Below are positions 15,225-22,697 of a DNA stretch of 39,100 bases, piece after piece; position 1 is the stretch's first letter, and every line of letters starts with the position of its first letter. The notes beneath the pieces were generated by a model, which worked only from the letters and a program-made list of their open reading frames with translations, searched no databases and had not been told where the DNA came from. The translations under genes were made by a program, and so were the position numbers. This DNA is from CAZUMJ01 sp964621605 (lineage in GTDB: Bacteria > Actinomycetota > Acidimicrobiia > Acidimicrobiales > Iamiaceae). The stretch lies in the NCBI GenBank assembly GCA_964621605.1, contig CAZUMJ010000028.1:1-39100 (forward strand), read 5' to 3'.

Positions 15225-16835
15225 ATGACTGTCCCTTCCCCTTCGGCGCGCCGCGGGCGCCGGCGATTCCCTCGCCGCTTCCGCACGCAGCTCACCGTGC
15301 TGCTCGCCGTGACCGCGACGATCTTCTCGCTGACCGCGGCGTCGTGTACTCCGACGAACGCCAAGATGAGCCTCAACCCCGGCGAGACCCTCAACCCAGG
15401 AGAATCGATCTGGTCGGAGAACGGCTACCAGGCGTTGATGCAGACCGACGGCATCTTCGTCATCGTCAAGCCGGACGGCACCTCTGGCTGGCACACGCCG
15501 CCTCCGGGAACCGCCGGCTCCACGCTCACCTTGCAGACCGACGGCAACCTCGTCCTGAAGGGCCCTGACGGAACCGTCCTCTGGCAGACCCACACCGCCT
15601 CCACCGACACGGTGCCCGCGCAGCTCATCATGCGCACCGACGGGCTGCTGTCGCTCAACGTGAACGGCACGCGGCTGTGGTCCTCCGCGTTCGGCAACTC
15701 CCAGTGCTACGGCTCGGGCTGCCCGGTGTTGTCGACCTATGAGACAGGACAGAACGGGACCGGGCACAGCGGCTCACTTGCAGGTCGCGACTGCGGATAC
15801 AGCCAGCCGATCGGCACCGGCAACACGTCGCTCTGGTGGTTCTGCGACACGCCCACGCCCGGCTATGGCTACGGCTTCATTGCTGGCTCGACAGCTGCAA
15901 CTGGCTTGGCAGTTCCGGGCTTTGCTCCACAGGCCCTGACGGAGCTTCCAAACGGCGATCCGGCCCGGGTTCTCCCGCTTCCGACGGACCTGAAGAAGAA
16001 GGACAACGCGACAGCTTGCAACAGCGACACCGGTAACCCGGCCTTCGCTGCGCCGTGGGCAAGCGGGTTGGCGCTCGTGCCGGGCACGACAGACACCGTT
16101 CTCGTCCCGTATGAGACCTACTGCGCAGAGAAGATCAACGGCGTGGCGAACTACACCTACTGGGGGAACGGTGTCGCGGAGTACAACACCACCTCGAAGA
16201 CCGTGACCTACAACGAACAGCACGCGTTTCCCGGTGGCGCGCCCGTCTATGACGCGAGCGCCATGAACAAGCTCGGGTCACCGGTATATGACGCAGCAGC
16301 GAACGTCATGTACTTCTACATCAGCTGCGCGCCCTTCTCGAGCTGCCCGCACATGCAGGTGTACCTCGCTCGGATCGACCTCAACGCGCATCCCGCATCA
16401 ACGCACCCGTGGGGTTCGGCGGCGAACTACGAGTACTGGAACGGTTCGGGCTGGTCGGGCCCATCCTCTGCGGCCGCGCCTGTCCTCCCCTCCGATGCGA
16501 ATGGGAACGCAACGACCGCGCTGTGGGACTCGACCGTCGCCCGCATCCCCGCTCTCGGAAATCAGTACGTCATGGCGGCGATGACGGACTTCAGCGGGTC
16601 GTACACGATTCTCACGGCACCAAACGCATGGGGCCCATGGACAGCCGCCACGACTGGGCGGGCCACGATGTGCCCGATCCCAACAGACGAGGCTCCGGCG
16701 CATTGCTACGCGTACAACCTCCACGCAGAACTCTCAACGCCTGCAGATGGAGCAACGCCAGCCAAGGTGGCGCTCACGATGATGGAGCCAACCAGGGGCC
16801 ACGTCAGCCTGGAGATGATCCCGGTCACGAGCTAG
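15225..16835 (+). CDS. B-lectin domain lipoprotein 1 with C-terminal propeller-like domain
   Basis: A 536-aa exported protein. Arg-rich n-region, hydrophobic helix (about 22-37) and Cys41 in LTAASC suggest a lipoprotein, though the -3 Ala is not ideal. Residues 50-155 form a bulb-type (monocot mannose-binding, PF01453-like) lectin with three repeats. The sugar motif QxDxNxVxY is eroded: QTDGIFVIV (73-81), QTDGNLVLK (104-112) and RTDGLLSLN (137-145). The remaining 370 residues contain LGSPVYDAA, PALGNQYVM and CYAYNLHAEL and look like a beta-propeller of the DUF4185 or GH43-like kind; that call is tentative. The protein likely sits on the cell surface and binds glycans. It is a paralogue of the next gene and is somewhat richer in A/T and non-preferred codons than its neighbours. 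Confidence 0.8.
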   Translation: MTVPSPSARRGRRRFPRRFRTQLTVLLAVTATIFSLTAASCTPTNAKMSLNPGETLNPGESIWSENGYQALMQTDGIFVIVKPDGTSGWHTPPPGTAGSTLTLQTDGNLVLKGPDGTVLWQTHTASTDTVPAQLIMRTDGLLSLNVNGTRLWSSAFGNSQCYGSGCPVLSTYETGQNGTGHSGSLAGRDCGYSQPIGTGNTSLWWFCDTPTPGYGYGFIAGSTAATGLAVPGFAPQALTELPNGDPARVLPLPTDLKKKDNATACNSDTGNPAFAAPWASGLALVPGTTDTVLVPYETYCAEKINGVANYTYWGNGVAEYNTTSKTVTYNEQHAFPGGAPVYDASAMNKLGSPVYDAAANVMYFYISCAPFSSCPHMQVYLARIDLNAHPASTHPWGSAANYEYWNGSGWSGPSSAAAPVLPSDANGNATTALWDSTVARIPALGNQYVMAAMTDFSGSYTILTAPNAWGPWTAATTGRATMCPIPTDEAPAHCYAYNLHAELSTPADGATPAKVALTMMEPTRGHVSLEMIPVTS

Positions 16836-16847
16836 CTGAACGCTGCT

Positions 16848-16894
16848 GGCAGGCACCGGCCGGAGTGGGCCTATCCCCCCGGCCGGCGCCTGCC
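16848..16894 (+). terminator. Strong hairpin after lectin gene 1
   Basis: Arms GGCAGGC/GCCTGCC (7 bp), one A-C mismatch, then CCGGCCGG/CCGGCCGG (8 bp), around a 15-nt loop that can pair further (GGG/CCC). It lies 13 nt after the stop. No U-tract follows, as is common in GC-rich actinobacteria. Confidence 0.65.
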
Positions 16895-17043
16895 GCGGCT
16901 CCTCCCGCCAAGCGAGGCGTCGAAGCCGCCGCAAGACCTCCGCGGTCAGATTCCACGCACCTCCGTTCCGTCGATGGACACCACGTTGCGTGTGGGGCAT
17001 GTAGCTTGCTGAAATGTTGCAGCTCATTCATGAGCACAATCTC

Positions 17044-17070
17044 CCCCTCCCCCAACAGAAGGATCACGCA
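17044..17070 (+). promoter_or_regulatory. Conserved lectin leader with ribosome binding site, copy 2
   Basis: Identical in all 27 nt to the leader of lectin gene 1. Upstream sequence (16990-17040) is AT-richer and unlike gene 1; it holds TAGCTT near 17002 as a possible -10 and a small inverted repeat GCTCAT-TC-ATGAGC (17022-17035). Confidence 0.6.
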
Positions 17071-18588
17071 ATGACCGACACGTCGCCGCCCCCACGGCGC
17101 GCGCAGCGCCACATCCCCGGCCGCCTGCGCACGCAACTCGGCATCCTCGTCGCCCTGTGCGCCACGGTGTTCGCCCTGACCGCCGCGTCATGCACGCCGC
17201 CCGCCAAGGCAACCCTGAGCCCGGGTGAGACGCTCGCCGCGGGCGCACAGCTGCAGTCCTCCAACGGCATGCGCGCAGCGATGCAGGGCGACGGCAACTT
17301 CGTCGTCTACAACGCCTCCAACACCCCGCTCTGGTACACGAACACCGCTGGCCATCCCGGGTCGCACATCACACTGCAGACCGACGGCAATCTCGTGCTC
17401 TACGACGCCAACCACGTCGCCCGGTGGAGCAGCAAGACCGCATCCACCGAGTCCGTCCCCGCGATCCTCACCATGCAGACCGACGGCAACCTGGTCCTGC
17501 GGGCCACCAACGTCCCGTTGTGGTCCTCCGAGGGGGGCGCAGCGAACTGCTACGGCTCCGGCTGTGCAGTGCTGTCGAGCTATGAGACACACCAACATGG
17601 GTCGGTCGCCGGGCGCGACTGCGGCTACAGCGAACCTCTCGGAGCCTCCGGGCAGTCGTTCTGGCTGTTCTGCGACACACCGATCACCAACCCCAGCGGC
17701 CAGAGCAGCTTCATCGTGGGCTCCACCGCCGCGCGCGGCGCCGCCTACCCCAGCATCGCCCCGCAAGCGATGACGGAGCTCCCGAACGGCACGCCGACCA
17801 AGACACTTCCCCAACCGACAGGCCTCACCCGGCAGAACGGCACCGCGTGCGGCACACCCGGAAGCTTTGCCGCCTCGTGGGCAAGCGGCACAGCCCTCAT
17901 CCCCGGGACGAGCGACCAGGTGCTCATCCCCTTCGGCAACATGTGCGTCGACAACGGCACCATGAACTACTTCGGGAACGGCATCGCCGAGTACAACACG
18001 ACATCCAAGGCCGTGACCTACTACGGGCAGAACCTGTTTCCCGGCACCTCTGCCACCAACAACCTCGGCTCCCCCGTGTACGACTCCGCCACGAACGCGC
18101 TGTACTTCTACGTGCAGAACTGCACCAGCGCGTACGGGGCATGCACCGCTTCCAAGACGTTCATCGCTCGGGTGAACCTCGGTTCCAACCCCCTCACCAC
18201 ACGCCCCTGGCGAACGGCCAGCAACTACGCCTTCTACAAGGGCGGAGCGACCTGGTCAGCCGGGACGGCCGGGGCCGTCTCGATCACCCCGACGAACCAG
18301 CCAGGGCTGACTGCCCAGGTGAAGAAGGTTCCGGCCCTCGGCAATCAGTGGGTCATGGTGCTGCAGGAAGGTGTCGGCAACACCTATCGCATTCTCACCG
18401 CTTCATCACCCGCGGGCCCGTGGACCGCACACAAGTACGGCGCACTGAACAACTGCGCCAGCGTCCCGTCTGGAACCTGGTGCTACGCGTACAACGTGCA
18501 CCCCGAGCTCTCCACGAGCACGAAGCTGGCCATCACCGTGTACAACCCGAAGTTCAAGCACGTCACGCTGGAGATGATCCCCTGGTGA
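17071..18588 (+). CDS. B-lectin domain lipoprotein 2 with C-terminal propeller-like domain
   Basis: A 505-aa paralogue of the preceding protein with the same architecture and the same lipobox cysteine position (Cys41, LTAASC). Its lectin repeats are better preserved: QGDGNFVVY (72-80) and QTDGNLVLY (103-111) are complete QxDxNxVxY sites, and QTDGNLVLR (136-144) lacks only the Tyr. The C-terminal domain keeps matching blocks (ELPNGTPTKTLPQP, LGSPVYDSA, PALGNQWVM, CYAYNVHPELST, HVTLEMIPW) and several Cys pairs expected to form disulfides outside the cell. ATG 17071 is chosen by alignment with the paralogue and AGAAGGA; an in-frame start 57 nt upstream would run through the conserved leader. Probable cell-surface glycan-binding protein; ligand unknown. 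Confidence 0.82.
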   Translation: MTDTSPPPRRAQRHIPGRLRTQLGILVALCATVFALTAASCTPPAKATLSPGETLAAGAQLQSSNGMRAAMQGDGNFVVYNASNTPLWYTNTAGHPGSHITLQTDGNLVLYDANHVARWSSKTASTESVPAILTMQTDGNLVLRATNVPLWSSEGGAANCYGSGCAVLSSYETHQHGSVAGRDCGYSEPLGASGQSFWLFCDTPITNPSGQSSFIVGSTAARGAAYPSIAPQAMTELPNGTPTKTLPQPTGLTRQNGTACGTPGSFAASWASGTALIPGTSDQVLIPFGNMCVDNGTMNYFGNGIAEYNTTSKAVTYYGQNLFPGTSATNNLGSPVYDSATNALYFYVQNCTSAYGACTASKTFIARVNLGSNPLTTRPWRTASNYAFYKGGATWSAGTAGAVSITPTNQPGLTAQVKKVPALGNQWVMVLQEGVGNTYRILTASSPAGPWTAHKYGALNNCASVPSGTWCYAYNVHPELSTSTKLAITVYNPKFKHVTLEMIPW

Positions 18589-18663
18589 CGACCTAGCCGG
18601 AGGTGGGGCACCGTGGCTGGTGTGGCACACCCGCCACGCGCGCTTCGTCCCTCACACAGCCGT

Positions 18664-18707
18664 CGGTGCCGCGTTCCGACCCTCTCCGGGGCCGGGGCGC
18701 GGCACCG
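18664..18707. terminator. Bidirectional hairpin between lectin 2 and ppk
   Basis: Perfect 10-bp inverted repeat CGGTGCCGCG / CGCGGCACCG, extendable inward by G-U and G-C pairs, in the 125-bp gap between convergent genes. It probably terminates transcription from both sides. Confidence 0.65.
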
Positions 18708-18713
18708 GCCGCG

Positions 18714-21359
18714 TCAGGGCTGCGGAAACAGCTCGCGGAACGACTCCAACGGCGGGATGTCGCGGGCGTAGGTGAGCAGGTCGGCCACCGTGTCGACCGG
18801 CACCCACCGCAGCTCGTCCACGCCATCGAGCGCCACGCCGTCCTCGACCGACGCGACTTGCGCCGCCCAGTAGCGCACCAGCTTCGTCCGACCTTTGCGG
18901 TCGACGTACTCGGTCGGCGCGACCTCGACACCGAGCACGCCGCGCACGCCGGTCTCCTCGAACAGCTCTCGCAGCGCGCACTCCTCGAACGTCTCGCCCG
19001 CCTCGAGCTTGCCTTTCGGGAAGGACCAGTCGTGGTAGCGCGGGCGGTGGATGAGTAGCAGCTCCACCGGCCCATCGGCATGCTCGCCGCGACGCCACAC
19101 GAGGCAGCCCGCCGCCGCGATGTCGACGGCAGCGTCAGCACCCGCACCTCCCCCCGCGTGCGCACCAGAGACGGCACCGGAACGAGGCCCTGCACCCGAA
19201 CCCGCCCCTGCCGAATCCCCCGGCGTCGATCCGGCGGACGGCGCCGGTATCGGTGCCGCGTGGGTGCCGTCGAGCAGGCCCGGTACGACCTCACGTCGTC
19301 GGGTGCGCGCCAGCGCCAGCTCCTGCCCTCGTGCCTGAGAGTCGACCGTGCCGCCGTTCGCCTTCGCCCAACGGCCATCGGAGCCCAAGGTCCACGCCAG
19401 CGTGTCGTCGGCGATCGCCGTTGCGAGCACGTCGTCGAGGCGCTCCCGCAGGCGCGCGTCGAGCACCGGCACGAGCGTCTCGACGCGCCGATCGAGGTTC
19501 CGTTGCATCAGGTCCGCTGAACCGATGTAGGTGGCCGACACACCGCTCCCGCCACCGTTCGCGAACCGGTAGATGCGTGAGTGCTCGAGAAAGCGGCCGA
19601 TGATGGAGCGCACGCGCACGCCTTCGGAGAGCCCCACGACACCGGGACGCAAGCAGCAGCTCCCCCGCACGATCAGGTCGATCGGCACGCCTGCAGCGGA
19701 AGCTTCGTACAGCAAGTCGATCATGCGCGGGTCGACCAGGTTGTTGACCTTCAACGTGATGCCCGCCGGTGTGCCCGCCTGCGCGGCCGCGATCTCGGCA
19801 CGCACCAAGCCTTCCAGCCCGCTGCGCAACGAGTGCGGGGCAACGAGCAGGTGCCGGTAGGAGATGTCTCGGGCGTAGCCGGTCAGGAAGTTGAACAACT
19901 GCGCCAGGTCGGCGCAGAGGTCACCGTTCGTGGTGAACAACCCGAGGTCCTCGTAGACCTTCGCGGTGGTGGCGTTGTAGTTGCCCGTGGCGACGTGCGC
20001 GTAGCGCCGCAGACGACCCGCCTCGTCTCGCACCACCAACGCGACCTTGCAGTGCGTCTTCAGCCCGACGAGGCCGTAGGTGACATGGACGCCGGCCTCT
20101 TCCAAGGCACGTGCCCACTCGATGTTCGCTGCCTCGTCGAAACGGGCCTTCACCTCGACGAGTGCCGCGACCTGCTTGCCGTGCTCGGCCGCGCGGATGA
20201 GCGATCGCACCATCTCGCTGTCGCCAGACGTGCGATACAGCGTCACCTTGATCGTCAGCACCCCGGGGTCGACAGACGCCTGACGGATGAACTCTTCGAC
20301 CGATGTCGCAAACGACTCGTACGGGTGGTGCACCAGCAGGTCACCCGCCGCGATCACCGCGAACAGGTCGACGGTCTCGCCTTCGGCCGGCGCGAGCCGG
20401 GCGGGCGTCACCGGCCTCCACGGACGGTCGCGCAGCTCCGGGCGATCGAGCGTCTGCAACGCCCAGAGGCCGCCGAGATCGAGCGGCGCGACAGAGGCGT
20501 ACACGTCGTCGGGAGCCAGATCGAGCTCGCTGCGCAGGAGCTCGCGCACCTCGACACTCATGGCATCGCCCACCTCGAGGCGCACCGCCCGGCCGAAGCG
20601 ACGGCGACGAAGCTCCAGCTCGACCGCAAGGAGCAGGTCGTCCGCGTCCTCTTCCTCGACGGTCAGGTCCGCGTTGCGCGTCACACGGAACGCGACGTGC
20701 TCCTCGACCTCCATGCCGGGGAAGAGCCGGCTCAGGTGCGCCGCGATGACCTGTTCGAGCGGCACGAACCGCTCGCCGTCGGGCAATACCACGAAGCGGG
20801 GCAGCGTCGCGGGAACCTTGACTCGCGCGAAGCGACGATCGTGCGTGTCCGGGTCACGCAACACGACGGCGAGGTTCAAAGACAGATCAGAGATGTAGGG
20901 GAAGGGGTGCCCCGGGTCGACGGCCAGTGGGGTGAGCACCGGAAAGATGCGTTCTTCGAACTCGCCGACGAGAAAGGTGCGGTCGTCGTCGTCGAGCTCA
21001 TCCCAACGCGACAGCACCACGCCCGCCGCGGCCAGGTCGCGCACCAGTTCGGCGAAGACCGCCTGCTGCCGTGCGACGAGCTCGGCCACCCGGTCGGCCA
21101 CCTCGGCGAGCTGGTGCGCCGGCGTCCGTCCGTCAGGGCCCGACGTGACAAGGCCCGCGTCAACCTGGTCCTTCAAGCCGGCGACCCGCACCTGGAAGAA
21201 CTCGTCGAGGTTCTGGCTGAAGATCGCGCAGAACTTCGCACGTTCCAGCAGCGGCACCGCGTGATCAGTTGCGAGCGCGAGCACCCGCTCGTTGAAGTCG
21301 AGCCACGTGAGCTCCCGGTTCAGGAAGCGATCCGACGGCGTGAACGCCTCACCTGCCAC
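18714..21359 (-). CDS. ppk1: Polyphosphate kinase 1 fused to a C-terminal NUDIX hydrolase
   Basis: The first about 690 residues are PPK1, which makes polyphosphate from ATP: N-domain RFLNRELTWLDFNERVL, then two phospholipase-D-like halves with the phosphorylated histidine in GLKTHCK and the second active-site histidine in FLEHSRIYRF (codons 20054 and 19583; positions matching E. coli His435 and His592). A Gly/Ala/Ser/Pro linker of about 55 residues leads to a NUDIX domain of about 140 residues with an intact box GKLEAGETFEECALRELFEETGV (plus-strand 18948-19016) and FPKG before it, resembling MutT1. In Mycobacterium tuberculosis ppk and mutT1 are separate neighbours; here they are one protein without the MutT1 phosphatase domain. 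Start GTG 21359 is 6 nt after TACCCT; GTG 21362 and TTG 21392 are alternatives. Confidence 0.93.
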   Translation of the reverse strand: MAGEAFTPSDRFLNRELTWLDFNERVLALATDHAVPLLERAKFCAIFSQNLDEFFQVRVAGLKDQVDAGLVTSGPDGRTPAHQLAEVADRVAELVARQQAVFAELVRDLAAAGVVLSRWDELDDDDRTFLVGEFEERIFPVLTPLAVDPGHPFPYISDLSLNLAVVLRDPDTHDRRFARVKVPATLPRFVVLPDGERFVPLEQVIAAHLSRLFPGMEVEEHVAFRVTRNADLTVEEEDADDLLLAVELELRRRRFGRAVRLEVGDAMSVEVRELLRSELDLAPDDVYASVAPLDLGGLWALQTLDRPELRDRPWRPVTPARLAPAEGETVDLFAVIAAGDLLVHHPYESFATSVEEFIRQASVDPGVLTIKVTLYRTSGDSEMVRSLIRAAEHGKQVAALVEVKARFDEAANIEWARALEEAGVHVTYGLVGLKTHCKVALVVRDEAGRLRRYAHVATGNYNATTAKVYEDLGLFTTNGDLCADLAQLFNFLTGYARDISYRHLLVAPHSLRSGLEGLVRAEIAAAQAGTPAGITLKVNNLVDPRMIDLLYEASAAGVPIDLIVRGSCCLRPGVVGLSEGVRVRSIIGRFLEHSRIYRFANGGGSGVSATYIGSADLMQRNLDRRVETLVPVLDARLRERLDDVLATAIADDTLAWTLGSDGRWAKANGGTVDSQARGQELALARTRRREVVPGLLDGTHAAPIPAPSAGSTPGDSAGAGSGAGPRSGAVSGAHAGGGAGADAAVDIAAAGCLVWRRGEHADGPVELLLIHRPRYHDWSFPKGKLEAGETFEECALRELFEETGVRGVLGVEVAPTEYVDRKGRTKLVRYWAAQVASVEDGVALDGVDELRWVPVDTVADLLTYARDIPPLESFRELFPQP

Positions 21360-21365
21360 CACGCC

Positions 21366-21371
21366 AGGGTA
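21366..21371 (-). promoter_or_regulatory. Possible -10 element for leaderless ppk1 transcript
   Basis: TACCCT on the minus strand, 3 nt before GTG 21362 and 6 nt before GTG 21359. The second spacing is the one seen elsewhere in this window. A TTG 21392 start would lie upstream of this promoter. Confidence 0.35.
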
Positions 21372-21425
21372 CCGGGACCGCCTCAGCGACAAGCCCGACG
21401 GCTCGCCGGCCGATGCGACGCGGAC

Positions 21426-21701
21426 CTACGCCTCGTCTTCTTCGGGGATGCCGAGATCCCACTCGAGGATGAGCAGCTCACGCTCCGCGTCGCGCACCAC
21501 GCGCTCACGATTGCGTCGGAACTGCGGGTCGTGCGGCGGCACCAACTGCAGCCGAGCCATGACTCGGGCACGGAACTCGTCGATGGTGGAGCGGTCACCG
21601 AACACGCCCTGGACGTCCCAGTGCGGGGAGACCGGCCCGAGGTACACCACGCGGACGTGACCTTGCGGGGCCTCGGCCTCTGTGCTCTCGATCTGCGACA
21701 T
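21426..21701 (-). CDS. Conserved-looking small acidic protein (91 aa), unknown function
   Basis: ATG 21701 preceded by GGAGGAG, a strong ribosome site. The protein reads as a compact soluble domain: VRVVYLGPVSPHWDVQGVFGD, then a helix DEFRARVMARLQLVPPHDP, a charged helix FRRNRERVVRDAERELLILEWD, and an acidic end (GIPEEDEA). There is no membrane segment, signal or Cys. I do not recognise a family. It lies 54 bp upstream of ppk1's possible TTG start on the same strand, so it could be co-transcribed with ppk1, although ppk1 appears to have its own promoter. Confidence 0.7.
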   Translation of the reverse strand: MSQIESTEAEAPQGHVRVVYLGPVSPHWDVQGVFGDRSTIDEFRARVMARLQLVPPHDPQFRRNRERVVRDAERELLILEWDLGIPEEDEA

Positions 21702-21995
21702 GACGGCTCCTCCGTGCAAACAGGAAGGACCCATCCTAGTGCCCGGACGTGCCGGCCAGCACCCCGCCGGCGCGTGCCGGCGCCTGCCTCGACCGCCATC
21801 ACGAGGTCCTGCTGCCACCACCACACCGGCACCCCCGCACCTCCCACGGGCGCGCATGTCAGACCGATGCGTTTCGATGGTCAAAAAGTGGTCAACTCCA
21901 GCGCCGAACGCCGCCCTCCGTAGTACAAGAGCACTGCAACCGATCACCCGAACGTCCGATGGCCGGGACAGTGCGGGATCACGCGGAGGGCTCGC
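21702..21995. other. 294-bp intergenic region between the 91-aa gene and whiB
   Basis: Divergent promoter region. It is GC-rich with repeated GCCGG near the 91-aa gene, then an AT-richer stretch (21870-21900) carrying the TGGTCAA direct repeat. A TAGTAC at about 21921 and GGAGGG just before ATG 21996 serve whiB. No extra gene is seen. Confidence 0.5.
21878..21895. repeat. 11-bp-period direct repeat TGGTCAA-AAAG-TGGTCAA
   Basis: Two perfect heptamers one helical turn apart, in the divergent promoter region. On the minus strand they read TTGACCA, so each also contains a good -35 (TTGACC). Either a regulator site or alternative -35 elements. Confidence 0.4.
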
Positions 21996-22256
21996 ATGGA
22001 CACCTACTGGATGCGGGCCGGCAACTGCCGGCAGTACCCACCAGACACGTTCTTCCCAAGCGACGGCGCCGGAGTCGACGCGGCCCGACGCATCTGTCAG
22101 GGGTGCGCGGTGCAAGACCACTGCCTCACCCACGCGCTCGACAACCACATCGACCACGGGGTCTGGGGTGGCACCTCAGAGCGTGAACGCCGCCGCATCC
22201 TGCGCGCCCGGCGCGAGCCGGCGATAGTCGGCGCCCCACTCGACCAGTCAGCCTGA
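21996..22256 (+). CDS. WhiB-family iron-sulfur transcription factor (1)
   Basis: An 86-aa Wbl protein. The four cluster cysteines are Cys11, Cys34, Cys37 and Cys43 (C-x22-C-x2-C-x5-C), followed by the turn GVWGG and the basic region TSERERRRILRARRE. Wbl proteins carry an oxygen/NO-sensitive 4Fe-4S cluster and act with the primary sigma factor. ATG 21996 follows GGAGGG. The subfamily (WhiB1 to WhiB7 type) cannot be settled by eye. The last seven codons including the stop are repeated immediately downstream. Confidence 0.92.
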   Translation: MDTYWMRAGNCRQYPPDTFFPSDGAGVDAARRICQGCAVQDHCLTHALDNHIDHGVWGGTSERERRRILRARREPAIVGAPLDQSA

Positions 22257-22277
22257 CGCTTCGACCAGTCAGCCTGA
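22240..22277 (+). repeat. 21-bp-period duplication of the whiB 3' end
   Basis: TCGACCAGTCAGCCTGA occurs at 22240-22256 (ending in the whiB stop) and again at 22261-22277. The period of 21 bp keeps frame, so the second copy carries the same stop. It looks like slippage that either moved or duplicated the gene end. Confidence 0.7.
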
Positions 22278-22340
22278 GGCGGTCGGCTTCTGCGGGTGCC
22301 CGCGGTCAACTCCTCCGGCGATCGACGAGCCGTTTCGGCG

Positions 22341-22565
22341 TCAGGCGTCGGCGCTACCGGAACCCTTGTCGGACTTGCCGTCGTCGACGTCGGACCGCTT
22401 GTTGTCGTCGCCTTCGGCGAGGCCCTTCTTGAACTCACGTTGCGCTGAACCGAGCGATCGGGCCAACTGCGGCAGCTTCGCCCCTCCGAAAAGAACGAGG
22501 ATCACCACGAGCACCATGATCAGCTCGGGACCTTCGAGGAAACCCAGGACGAACGACGTCGGCAT
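22341..22565 (-). CDS. tatA: Twin-arginine translocase subunit TatA/TatE
   Basis: A 74-aa protein with the canonical TatA plan: a short N-terminal membrane helix (about 7-25, FLEGPELIMVLVVILVLFGG), the hinge FGGAKLPQLARSLGSAQREFKKG forming the amphipathic helix, and a charged Asp/Lys/Ser tail. TatA oligomers form the passage for folded Tat substrates. ATG 22565 is 8 nt after TATAGC, which suggests a leaderless mRNA. No tatB or tatC is adjacent. Confidence 0.93.
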   Translation of the reverse strand: MPTSFVLGFLEGPELIMVLVVILVLFGGAKLPQLARSLGSAQREFKKGLAEGDDNKRSDVDDGKSDKGSGSADA

Positions 22566-22573
22566 GGTTCCAG

Positions 22574-22579
22574 GCTATA
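22574..22579 (-). promoter_or_regulatory. Possible -10 element for leaderless tatA transcript
   Basis: TATAGC on the minus strand, 8 nt before ATG 22565. The 23-bp tandem repeats begin 19 bp upstream of it, over the -35 region. Confidence 0.35.
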
Positions 22580-22597
22580 CCGCCTGCGCTGACACCC

Positions 22598-22689
22598 CAC
22601 GGTCGGGACGATGGTGCGACCACGGTCGGGACGATGGTGCGACCACGGTCGGGCGGATGGTGCGACCATGGTCGGGCGGACGGTGCGAC
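22598..22689. repeat. Four tandem 23-bp palindrome-bearing repeats between tatA and ftcD
   Basis: Four direct units at 22598, 22621, 22644 and 22667. Units 1 and 2 are identical (CACGGTCGGGACGATGGTGC plus GAC); units 3 and 4 differ by a few substitutions. Unit junctions make the 12-bp palindrome CGACCAYGGTCG at 22618, 22641 and 22664; the last is perfect. There are no spacers, so it is not a CRISPR array. The block occupies the divergent promoter region of tatA and the formimidoyltransferase gene, so an operator array is possible. Confidence 0.85.
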
Positions 22690-22697
22690 CATGGGCC

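Noticed and set aside
15225..18588. Lectin gene pair as part of a recently inserted mobile island
   Set aside because: No integrase, transposase, tRNA or flanking repeat is visible; slightly different base use alone is not enough.
19581..21923. A 780-codon open frame on the plus strand
   Set aside because: It is antisense to the ppk1-NUDIX gene, has no recognisable domain, and arises from high GC at third codon positions.
22292..22303. GCGGG-TG-CCCGC as a terminator between whiB and tatA
   Set aside because: The loop is too short and the stem at most four usable pairs.
22598..22689. Short tandem repeats as a CRISPR array
   Set aside because: The 23-bp units abut directly with no spacers and no cas genes are present.
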